Assembly: GCF_018278905.1 (NCBI RefSeq)
Contig: NZ_CP046600.1
Location: 372,001 to 436,000 of the forward strand
DNA length: 64,000 nucleotides
Direction: 5' to 3'
DNA from: Mycobacterium spongiae
GTDB lineage: Bacteria; Actinomycetota; Actinomycetes; Mycobacteriales; Mycobacteriaceae
Both the position numbers and the translations under genes were made by a program. Under the pieces are notes generated by a model that was not told where the DNA came from, ran no database searches, and saw nothing but the letters and a program-made list of their open reading frames with translations. Of the stretch, positions 57,631 to 64,000 are shown in pieces; positions within the stretch are counted from its first letter, which is position 1, and every line of letters starts with the position of its first letter.

Positions 57631-58815
57631 GTGTCGACAAGCCTGGATGATGCTTCGGTCGCACCATTGGTGCGCAAGGCGGCTGCGTGGGCGTGGCGGT
57701 TGCTGGTCATTCTGGGCGCGGTGTTAGCCCTGCTGTGGGTTATCCGCAAACTTGAAATCATCGTCGTTCCAGTGTTGCTGGCTTTGATACTCAGTGCGTT
57801 GCTGGTGCCGGCGGTGGACTGGTTGGACAACCACGGGGTGCCCCGCAGCGGCGCGGTGACGCTGGTTTTGCTCAGCGGTTTCGCCACCCTAGGTGGCATC
57901 CTGACGTTTGTCGTCAGCCAGTTCATCGTCGGCTTGCCCGATCTGGTCGCGCAGGTCGAGCAGAGCATCGAGGCCACCCGCAAATGGTTGATCGAAGGAC
58001 CTGCGCACCTACGCGGCGAACAGATCGACAACGCGGGCAACGCTGCGATCGAGGCGCTGCGAAACAATCAGGCGAGGTTGACCAGCGGCGCTCTGTCCAC
58101 AGCGGCGACCATCACCGAGCTGGTTACGGCGGCGGTGTTGGTGCTGTTCACACTGATTTTCTTCCTCTACGGAGGACGCGGGATCTGGCACTACGTCGCC
58201 AAGATCGTCCCGGTGGGCGTCCGGGACCGAGTGCTGGCGGCTGGGCGGGCAGGGTACGGATCGCTGATCGGGTACGTGCGGGCGACGTTTCTGGTGGCGT
58301 TGGTTGATGCGGCCGGTGTCGGCGCGGGGCTGGCGATCATGGGTGTGCCCCTTGCGCTGCCGCTAGCGTCGTTGGTCTTCCTGGGGGCGTTTGTGCCGCT
58401 TGTCGGTGCCGTGATCGCCGGCTTCCTCGCGGTCGTGGTCGCCCTGCTGGCCAAGGGTTTGGTCTATGCGTTGCTCACGCTTGGTTTGCTGGTCGGGGTG
58501 AACCAACTTGAGGCTCATTTGCTGCAGCCGTTGGTCATGGGGCGCGCGGTCGCGATCCACCCGCTGGCGGTGGTGTTGGCCATTGCTACCGGTGGTGTAC
58601 TTGCTGGGATTGTGGGTGCCTTGCTTGCGGTCCCTACGGTCGCTTTCTTCAACAATGCCGTGCAGGTTTTGCTGGCCAACGATCCAGGCGCAGCCGCCGA
58701 CAGCCTGACCGTGGACGCAGCCGATGCGCGAGATGCGGGCCGAGAGGGTGAGCCCGTAGGCGCCGCCTCCGACAGCCTCGAAGGCGGCCCTGCGACTGAC
58801 GCGGAGGAGGCTTAG
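57631..58815 (+). CDS. perM: AI-2E family membrane protein PerM
   Basis: 394 residues from GTG 57631, orthologue of Rv0205 (PerM, 367). Eight predicted helices with the AI-2E/UPF0118 layout: two N-terminal pairs, a central soluble stretch (about 100-150), then [19 protein letters not shown] and the conserved [23 protein letters not shown]. The C-terminal tail is acidic. In M. tuberculosis PerM supports cell division under stress and persistence. The stop overlaps the convergent mmpL3 stop by 4 bp. Confidence 0.9.
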   Translation: MSTSLDDASVAPLVRKAAAWAWRLLVILGAVLALLWVIRKLEIIVVPVLLALILSALLVPAVDWLDNHGVPRSGAVTLVLLSGFATLGGILTFVVSQFIVGLPDLVAQVEQSIEATRKWLIEGPAHLRGEQIDNAGNAAIEALRNNQARLTSGALSTAATITELVTAAVLVLFTLIFFLYGGRGIWHYVAKIVPVGVRDRVLAAGRAGYGSLIGYVRATFLVALVDAAGVGAGLAIMGVPLALPLASLVFLGAFVPLVGAVIAGFLAVVVALLAKGLVYALLTLGLLVGVNQLEAHLLQPLVMGRAVAIHPLAVVLAIATGGVLAGIVGALLAVPTVAFFNNAVQVLLANDPGAAADSLTVDAADARDAGREGEPVGAASDSLEGGPATDAEEA

Positions 58816-61751
58816 AGCCGTCCCTCGCGGCGCAGCAGATCCGCAGCGCTGAGACCGCCCGCCGCACGCCGGCGCTGGCGCGTGTTGTCCGGCCCGCCGC
58901 GGGCATTGAGCTGCTCGGTGGCGGCTTCGGAGTCGTTGCCGTCCGGGCGGCTTACCGGGAGGGCGGCGGTTGGGTCAGCTGGGTCGCCGGTGGCGTCGTC
59001 GGAAGGGTTCTTCGGAATCCGCATGGCCCGGGTTTGACCCGCCGACGGGGCCGGCGGCGGCGTCGGGCTCGGCGCCGGCGCTTGTGCTGGCGACGGTGCC
59101 GACGGTATTGGCGACGGGGGCCGCGTGGGTGCCGACGAAGGCGCCGTCGCGCCGCGAGCCGAGCCGCGAACGTCCGCCGATCGTTCCGGTGATGATTCGG
59201 TCTGGGCACCGTGGTGAGTGGGCGCCCCGAAGCGGGTGGTCGGCGGCTCCGCCGATTGCCCTGCCACCGGGCTGGTCTTGGCCTTCCCTGCGCTACCCGT
59301 GCTGGCGGGTGCCTCCTTGCCGGGTTTGCCGTCAGGGCGGCCTGCCCCGCGCGGACGCGATGATTCGACCGCTGCGGAGTGACCGGCTTCGAGTGTTGGG
59401 CGCGGAGCCGCGGCGAGCAGACCCGCGGTGACGGGAGGCCGTCCGGAACGCCCGTTGCCGGCGGGCCGCTTGCGCTCGTCAGGCAGATGGATCTCGCCCA
59501 GCCCGATGCGGGTCTGCAAGCGTCTCATCCAGCGCGGAGCCCACCAACAGTCATCGCCGAGCATCTTCATGACCGAGGGAACCAAGAACATCCGCACCAC
59601 GGTCGCGTCCAGCAGCAGGGCCGCCATCAGGCCGAACGCCAGGTACTTCATCATCACCAGATCAGAGAAGACGAAGGATCCCGCGACCACGGCAAGCACC
59701 AAGGCGGCGGCGGTGATAAGTCGCCCGGTCGTTGCGGTGCCGATCCGGATCGCCTCCTGGGTCGACATGCCGTGCTCTCGCGCCTCGACCATGCGGGACA
59801 CCAGAAACACCTCGTAGTCCGTGGCCAAGCCGTACCCGACGGCGACCACCAACGCGATGACCGGAGCGGTCAACGGGGTCGCCGTGAAGTTCAGCAAGTT
59901 CGAGAAGTGACCGTCGACGAAGATCCACGTCAGGATGCCCATGGTGGATCCGAGCGTCAGCGCGCTCATCACCGCTGCCTTGATCGGTAGCACCACCGAA
60001 CCGAACGCCAAGAACATCAACAGTGTTGTGGTCGTGAGCAGGATCAGCAGCATCGCCGGCATGTTGTCGAACAGGCTATGGATCGAGTCCTGTTCCAGCG
60101 CCGGTGTTCCGCCGACAGATATTTCGATGCCTTTGGGGGGCGTTATCGCGCGTAGTTCTTCGAGCTTCTTCGCCGCGTCACCCGAGTTGATCAGCCCGTT
60201 CTGTAGGACCCGAACTGACGGATCCTTTGACCCGCCGGGAGCGTAACTGCGCTCCTGCCACATGTTCGCGGGGTTGTTGTCGGGCTCGATGAATCCGCTG
60301 ATCGACATCGCCTTGTTGCGAACATCGGCGACCTGCTGGTCGGTGAGCGGCTGGCCATCGGTCGACTCGATCACGAGCGTCAGCGGATTGGTGCGGTAGC
60401 CCGGGAAGAGCTCGTCGAAGTGCTCCTGCGATTGACGCACCGCGTTATTCGGCGGCAAATACTTCTCGCTCATGCCGCCGAGCGAGAGGTTGAACAACGG
60501 GATGACCAGCAGGACCATGCCGACCACAATCGGGAGCGCAAACACCAGCGGGCGCTTCATCACCCAGTTGACGAGCTTGCCCCAGAAGCCGGCCTCGACT
60601 TCTTCGCGGGTCTTGGTTTTCTGCAGCCGGTCGGCGAGCCAGTTCAGGTAGGCACGCGACACTTGCCAGTTCCGCAAGAACGGCACCCGGAACAGGGTTC
60701 GTACGCCGAGCGCGTCGACGTGGCGGCCGAGGATGGCGAGGCAGGCGGGCAGCAGGGTGATCGACAGCAAGGCCGCCAAGCCGACGGCCGCGATGAGCGC
60801 ATACGTCAGCGATTTCACGAAGCCCTGCGGCAACATGAGCAGGCTTATCCCGGACGCGATGATCAGCACCGCGGAGAAGGCCACCGTACGGCCGGCGGTC
60901 ATCACCGTGCGTCGCACCGCGGTCTCGGTGTCGTAGCCTTCGGCGATCTCTTCTCGGAACCGGCTCACCACGAAGAGCCCATAGTCCACCGCGATACCGA
61001 GGCCGATCAGTGAGACGACGGGTTGCGCAAAGAAATGCACCGGCCCGAACACCGCGATCAACCGCATGATCCCCAGCGCTCCGGCGATGCTCAGGCCGCC
61101 CACCATCACCGGCAGGCAGGCGGCGATGACCCCGCCGAACACGAGGAACAGGACCACGGCCACCAACGGCAGCGCCAGAACTTCCATCCGCCGCTGGTCG
61201 GTGGCGATCGTGCCGGTCAACGCCTCGGCGACCGGCTCGAGGCCGGCCAGTTGAACTGTGCCGCCGTCGAGCTTCTGTAAGGACGGCGCGATGTCCTTGT
61301 AGTTGTTGAGGATGGTGTCGTCGTCATCACCTTTGAGCGGGATGGACACGAAGGTGTATTTCTTGTCTTCGGTGGCCATCCCCTTGACTACCGCGCTGGT
61401 CGTGTCGGGCGCTCTCAGGTAGCCGGCCCAACCCATCACTTGGTCGGGGTGGTCGGCCACGAACTGGTCGAGTTCGTCGACGACTTTCTTCGACCACGCC
61501 GGGTCGTTAACGGTCTTCCCCTCCGGGGCGTGGAAGATCGCGACGATATGACCGCTGCGGTCCCGACCGTAGACGTTGTCGCCGAGTACCGAGGCCTTCA
61601 CTGACTGACTGCCGTCGTCGTAGAAACCGCTCTGCGTGACGTGTGAACCGAGGGACAGCCCGAAAACGCCGCCACCGAGGGACAGAGCCACCATGACCCC
61701 GATGACGATGAACCGGTAGCGGTACACCGTCCGACCCCACCAGGCGAACAC
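58812..61751 (-). CDS. mmpL3: Trehalose monomycolate exporter MmpL3
   Basis: 979 residues (M. tuberculosis 944). Flips or exports trehalose monomycolate for the outer membrane and is the target of several experimental drugs. The proton-relay pair Asp256-Tyr257 (GIAVDYGLF) matches the M. tuberculosis numbering exactly; the second pair is in [15 protein letters not shown]1 near residue 15, two periplasmic porter domains (about 35-170 and 420-550), and a long cytoplasmic tail (about 730-979) rich in Pro/Ser/Ala and longer than in M. tuberculosis. The conserved position next to perM and trmB supports orthology. Confidence 0.96.
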   Translation of the reverse strand: MFAWWGRTVYRYRFIVIGVMVALSLGGGVFGLSLGSHVTQSGFYDDGSQSVKASVLGDNVYGRDRSGHIVAIFHAPEGKTVNDPAWSKKVVDELDQFVADHPDQVMGWAGYLRAPDTTSAVVKGMATEDKKYTFVSIPLKGDDDDTILNNYKDIAPSLQKLDGGTVQLAGLEPVAEALTGTIATDQRRMEVLALPLVAVVLFLVFGGVIAACLPVMVGGLSIAGALGIMRLIAVFGPVHFFAQPVVSLIGLGIAVDYGLFVVSRFREEIAEGYDTETAVRRTVMTAGRTVAFSAVLIIASGISLLMLPQGFVKSLTYALIAAVGLAALLSITLLPACLAILGRHVDALGVRTLFRVPFLRNWQVSRAYLNWLADRLQKTKTREEVEAGFWGKLVNWVMKRPLVFALPIVVGMVLLVIPLFNLSLGGMSEKYLPPNNAVRQSQEHFDELFPGYRTNPLTLVIESTDGQPLTDQQVADVRNKAMSISGFIEPDNNPANMWQERSYAPGGSKDPSVRVLQNGLINSGDAAKKLEELRAITPPKGIEISVGGTPALEQDSIHSLFDNMPAMLLILLTTTTLLMFLAFGSVVLPIKAAVMSALTLGSTMGILTWIFVDGHFSNLLNFTATPLTAPVIALVVAVGYGLATDYEVFLVSRMVEAREHGMSTQEAIRIGTATTGRLITAAALVLAVVAGSFVFSDLVMMKYLAFGLMAALLLDATVVRMFLVPSVMKMLGDDCWWAPRWMRRLQTRIGLGEIHLPDERKRPAGNGRSGRPPVTAGLLAAAPRPTLEAGHSAAVESSRPRGAGRPDGKPGKEAPASTGSAGKAKTSPVAGQSAEPPTTRFGAPTHHGAQTESSPERSADVRGSARGATAPSSAPTRPPSPIPSAPSPAQAPAPSPTPPPAPSAGQTRAMRIPKNPSDDATGDPADPTAALPVSRPDGNDSEAATEQLNARGGPDNTRQRRRAAGGLSAADLLRREGRL

Positions 61752-61790
61752 GGAAGCTCCTTACTGGATCGCTAGCGACCCTCGCACTAC

Positions 61791-61830
61791 TTTTCGTTTT
61801 TTAAGAACGGTTTTCGTTTTTCAAGCATGT
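61791..61830. repeat. Two 20-bp direct repeats in the mmpL3 5' region
   Basis: TTTTCGTTTTTTAAGAACGG (61791-61810) is followed directly by TTTTCGTTTTTCAAGCATGT (61811-61830). It lies 40-79 bp upstream of the mmpL3 start in the 85-bp gap after the Rv0207c-type gene, and is strikingly T-rich (A-rich on the coding strand). It shares the 20-bp period and TTTTC opening of the repeats near trmB. Confidence 0.7.
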
Positions 61831-61836
61831 CGAGCG

Positions 61837-62574
61837 TCAGACACGCGAGGTCAACAGCGAGGACAGCGGCCGGAATGGCTGCAGCCAAGCACCCTGCTCA
61901 GGTAGCGAATCAAGGCCGATCCGCGGGAGCGGCTCCCGGAAAACCCCAGCAATGTCCTCCAGGTCGACGAACTCCAAGGTATCCGACGCTAGCGCCCAAC
62001 TAGCGTGTTCGCGAAATCCAAGCACCTGAACTGGGGTTCCGCCGCGGGCGATCTGCTCGAGGGGTTGGCGGAAGGCTTGACCATCGGCCGACGCCACTAC
62101 CAGCGCCGCAAGGCCCTGCTGGTACCGCTGGTCGATGTGGTCGAGCATGTCACGGTCGACATCGCTGTCCTCGTCAACCTTCGGTTTGGCGAAGACCGCG
62201 AACCCGACGTTTCGCAGGGCATCCACCCAGGGCCGGACCACTTCGGCACTACCGGGCGCGATGTTGGTGAAGACGGTGGCTTCAGGTTCGGTCGACACAT
62301 CTGGCTGGCCAGTGGCGACTTCCGCGGTAAGCGTCAGGAGCCAGCGGCCCAAGGCGTCGAAACGCGGTCGTTCCAGAGCTGTCGGCCGACGACCCAAGAT
62401 GGAACCCAGACCCATGTCGAGGTTCGGGGCGTCCCATACCAAAAGGACACGTCCCGTTGGGGATGGGAGGCTGCCCAGCCCGTCCTTGGATAACTCGGAT
62501 AAGGCCGGCACCGGCGGCGGGACGAAGGGCTGGGACGCTGGGGTGGTCACTTCTTCAGTCAGGCTCATCGTCAT
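61837..62574 (-). CDS. NYN-domain protein (Rv0207c orthologue)
   Basis: 245 residues. The start LLVWDAPNLDMGLGSILG (about 46-63) is the NYN/PIN-like nuclease signature with its metal-binding Asp, followed by further conserved Asp residues (DRDMLDHIDQRY). It is likely a cytoplasmic RNA-acting enzyme or its inactive relative. It lies between trmB and mmpL3 on the same strand, separated from trmB by a tandem-repeat region. Confidence 0.85.
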   Translation of the reverse strand: MTMSLTEEVTTPASQPFVPPPVPALSELSKDGLGSLPSPTGRVLLVWDAPNLDMGLGSILGRRPTALERPRFDALGRWLLTLTAEVATGQPDVSTEPEATVFTNIAPGSAEVVRPWVDALRNVGFAVFAKPKVDEDSDVDRDMLDHIDQRYQQGLAALVVASADGQAFRQPLEQIARGGTPVQVLGFREHASWALASDTLEFVDLEDIAGVFREPLPRIGLDSLPEQGAWLQPFRPLSSLLTSRV

Positions 62575-62640
62575 CTAGTTTTCGGTTCGTTTCATATCAA
62601 CCGCGCCTTTTCTCTGTCAGCGGCGTTTCCTAGCAGCCGC

Positions 62641-62740
62641 GGTTTTCTCTATCAACCGTGCTTTTCGGGTCAGCTCCGTGTTTTCCAGATCAACTCCGCT
62701 TTTTCCAGATCAACTCCGCTTTTTCCAGATCAGCTCCGTG
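62641..62740. repeat. 20-bp tandem repeat duplicating the trmB 3' end
   Basis: Three clear units: 62681-62700 and 62701-62720 are identical (TTTTCCAGATCAACTCCGCT), and 62721-62740 differs at three positions. Two more diverged units precede (62661-62680 with four mismatches, 62641-62660), and weaker copies run to about 62600. The trmB stop (62710-62712) lies inside the second identical unit, so the repeat copies the codons for the last residues (WKKRS-stop) into the spacer. Confidence 0.85.
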
Positions 62741-63522
62741 ACGCTGCTGCCCTCATGCTGGGCTTTGGTCTCGTACTTGGTAGTGGGGCGCCACACCGAA
62801 ATCGGCAGCGGTTCGGTGCCGGGGTCAACGCGAACCAGGCCGGGTTGGCCGTCGCCGGAATCGGCGATGTGCTCGGCGTACCCGGAGTGATCGGTCGCGG
62901 CGTGCACGACACCGCCAGGGCGCAGCCGGTCGGCGATCAACGCAAAGGTCGCCGGCTGCAGCAGCCGCCGCTTGTGGTGGCGTGCCTTCGGCCACGGATC
63001 GGGGAAGAAGACCCGAACGCCGTGCAACGAACCGGGGGCGATCAGGTGTTCTAGCACGGTGACCGCGTTTCCGCGGATCAACCGGATGTTGTCTACTTTC
63101 TCGCGCTCCAGTGCGCATAGCAGCTGTGCCAGACCTCGGCGATAGATTTCCACCGCGATCACATTGATATGCGGCTCGAGCTGTGCCATCGCCAGTGTCG
63201 AGGTGCCGCTGCCTGACCCGATCTCCAGCACCACTGGTGCATCGCGGCCAAACCAGGCTTGCGCGTCTACCGGGCCCGGCGGCACGGATTGGGCCGGCGG
63301 GGATTGCGGGAGTGCCATCATGCCGAATCGCGGCCATAGTCGCTCCCAGGTCTGGCGTTGAGCATTCGACAGAGCGGAGCGCCGCGACCGAAAGCTGGTG
63401 GACGGAAGATTGCCGCTAGCGCTAGAACCTGCCCCGTGGTCGAGACCCTGGCCCGATTTCACCGGCGTGTCGGGGTCTGCCCCCAACCCGGGTTGCGCAT
63501 GCATTTGTCCATCGTGGCCCAT
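62710..63522 (-). CDS. trmB: tRNA (guanine-N7)-methyltransferase
   Basis: 270 residues from ATG 63522 (M. tuberculosis TrmB 263). Methylates G46 of tRNA using S-adenosylmethionine. The SAM-binding motif LEIGSGSGTSTLAMA (about 100-114) and the family signature FFPDPWPKARHHKRRL are present. The N-terminus GHDGQMHAQPG matches the M. tuberculosis start; the open frame extends to 63624 but that part has no family similarity. The C-terminus ends earlier (WKKRS) than in M. tuberculosis, at a tandem repeat. Confidence 0.93.
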   Translation of the reverse strand: MGHDGQMHAQPGLGADPDTPVKSGQGLDHGAGSSASGNLPSTSFRSRRSALSNAQRQTWERLWPRFGMMALPQSPPAQSVPPGPVDAQAWFGRDAPVVLEIGSGSGTSTLAMAQLEPHINVIAVEIYRRGLAQLLCALEREKVDNIRLIRGNAVTVLEHLIAPGSLHGVRVFFPDPWPKARHHKRRLLQPATFALIADRLRPGGVVHAATDHSGYAEHIADSGDGQPGLVRVDPGTEPLPISVWRPTTKYETKAQHEGSSVTELIWKKRS

Positions 63523-63768
63523 GAACGGCTGGTGTAGCCGCCTGTGGTCCAGATTGATACCCAACAGTTGCCTTTTGCTGGTACCAGAAGGTGACTCGCG
63601 ATTCGGCGGTGCGGATGCCACCATTCGATAGCGCCGGGCAATCGAGCCCTGTCAGCAGCCCGCCCACGGCGTCGGTTTCAGTGGCGATGCGAACGTTGCC
63701 GCCTGCAGGGAGCCACTGCGGATTGCGGCTGATCGCTCGGCAGAGGGATCGAACAGAGCGGGCGGGAT
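63523..63768. promoter_or_regulatory. Divergent gap between trmB and Rv0209-type gene
   Basis: About 246 bp between divergent starts. Short open frames on both strands show no family features. It is expected to contain promoters for both genes, but no box was assigned. Confidence 0.35.
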
Positions 63769-64000
63769 ATGAGGGGACAGGGGCACCAGATATTCGCCGA
63801 CGAGTTGAGGCGATTTGCGGCCAGGACCGATGACCGGCGAACCGAGGCCGTCGCCGAGCGGGCTACCGAACCACTGCGGCTGGCAGTTCGTGGGCGTCGT
63901 GGAGTGGGGTGCAGCACCGTCGCGTGCGCGCTCGACCGAGCTGGTAGCTCGTTAGGCATTACCGTGGCACCGCCGGAGCGCACCGGTGATCGCGGTGATC
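63769..64000 (+). CDS. P-loop protein, Rv0209-like (5' part only)
   Basis: ATG 63769 opens a frame that runs off the right edge (77 residues visible). Near residues 48-61 it reads RGRRGVGCSTVACA, a Walker A-like nucleotide-binding loop. The position directly after divergent trmB matches M. tuberculosis Rv0209, a hypothetical protein of about 361 residues. Function unknown; identification rests on synteny and this motif. Confidence 0.7.
   Translation, partial: MRGQGHQIFADELRRFAARTDDRRTEAVAERATEPLRLAVRGRRGVGCSTVACALDRAGSSLGITVAPPERTGDRGD

Overview
The window looks like a chromosomal segment of a slow-growing, non-tuberculous Mycobacterium. It is GC-rich, uses many GTG/TTG starts with 4-bp ATGA/GTGA stop-start overlaps, and from about 16.4 kb onward follows the gene order of M. 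tuberculosis Rv0162c to Rv0209 almost gene for gene, with the protein lengths expected of orthologues. I cannot fix the species by reading alone. No rRNA, tRNA, IS element, prophage or CRISPR array was seen.

Region 1 (1-14933) is a glycolipid locus: a large bimodular type I PKS running off the left edge, a divergent PapA3-type acyltransferase, an MmpL10-type RND lipid transporter, and a convergent PE-PPE-domain (Chp/'PE') acyltransferase. This gene set matches the trehalose polyphleate (TPP) locus of other mycobacteria (pks, papA3, mmpL10, PE, fadD23). The fadD23 partner is not in view and may lie left of the window. A CaiB/BaiF CoA-transferase gene (15143-16312) separates it from the next block.

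Region 2 (16369-34546) is the mce1 locus. It runs adhE1, a hotdog thioesterase, TB18.5 and the repressor mce1R, then divergently fadD5, yrbE1A, yrbE1B, mce1A-D, lprK, mce1F and four Mce-associated proteins (mam1A-D). This is a fatty acid/mycolic acid importer with its regulator. Two in-frame tandem repeats (54 bp in lprK, 57 bp in mam1A) lie at or near gene boundaries of the operon.

Region 3 (34604-45925) holds an lprO-like exported protein, a YhgE/Pip membrane protein, a pirin, a monoacylglycerol lipase, two small conserved genes and a copper module. The copper module consists of the metallothionein mymT and the CsoR-family repressor ricR, each with a matching TACCCC-N3-GGGTA-type palindrome upstream. 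Next come ilvD, an MFS transporter and an L,D-transpeptidase. Relative to M. tuberculosis, sigG, bglS, Rv0187 and Rv0193c-Rv0195 are absent.

Region 4 (46080-64000) holds a TetR regulator with a molybdopterin oxidoreductase, zmp1, Mce-associated genes, mmpL11, a flippase-like membrane protein, perM, mmpL3, a NYN-domain protein, trmB and the start of an Rv0209-like P-loop gene. The Rv0203 haemophore gene, which sits beside mmpL11 in M. tuberculosis, is not present here. The 3' end of trmB is tandemly duplicated as 20-bp units into the downstream gap.
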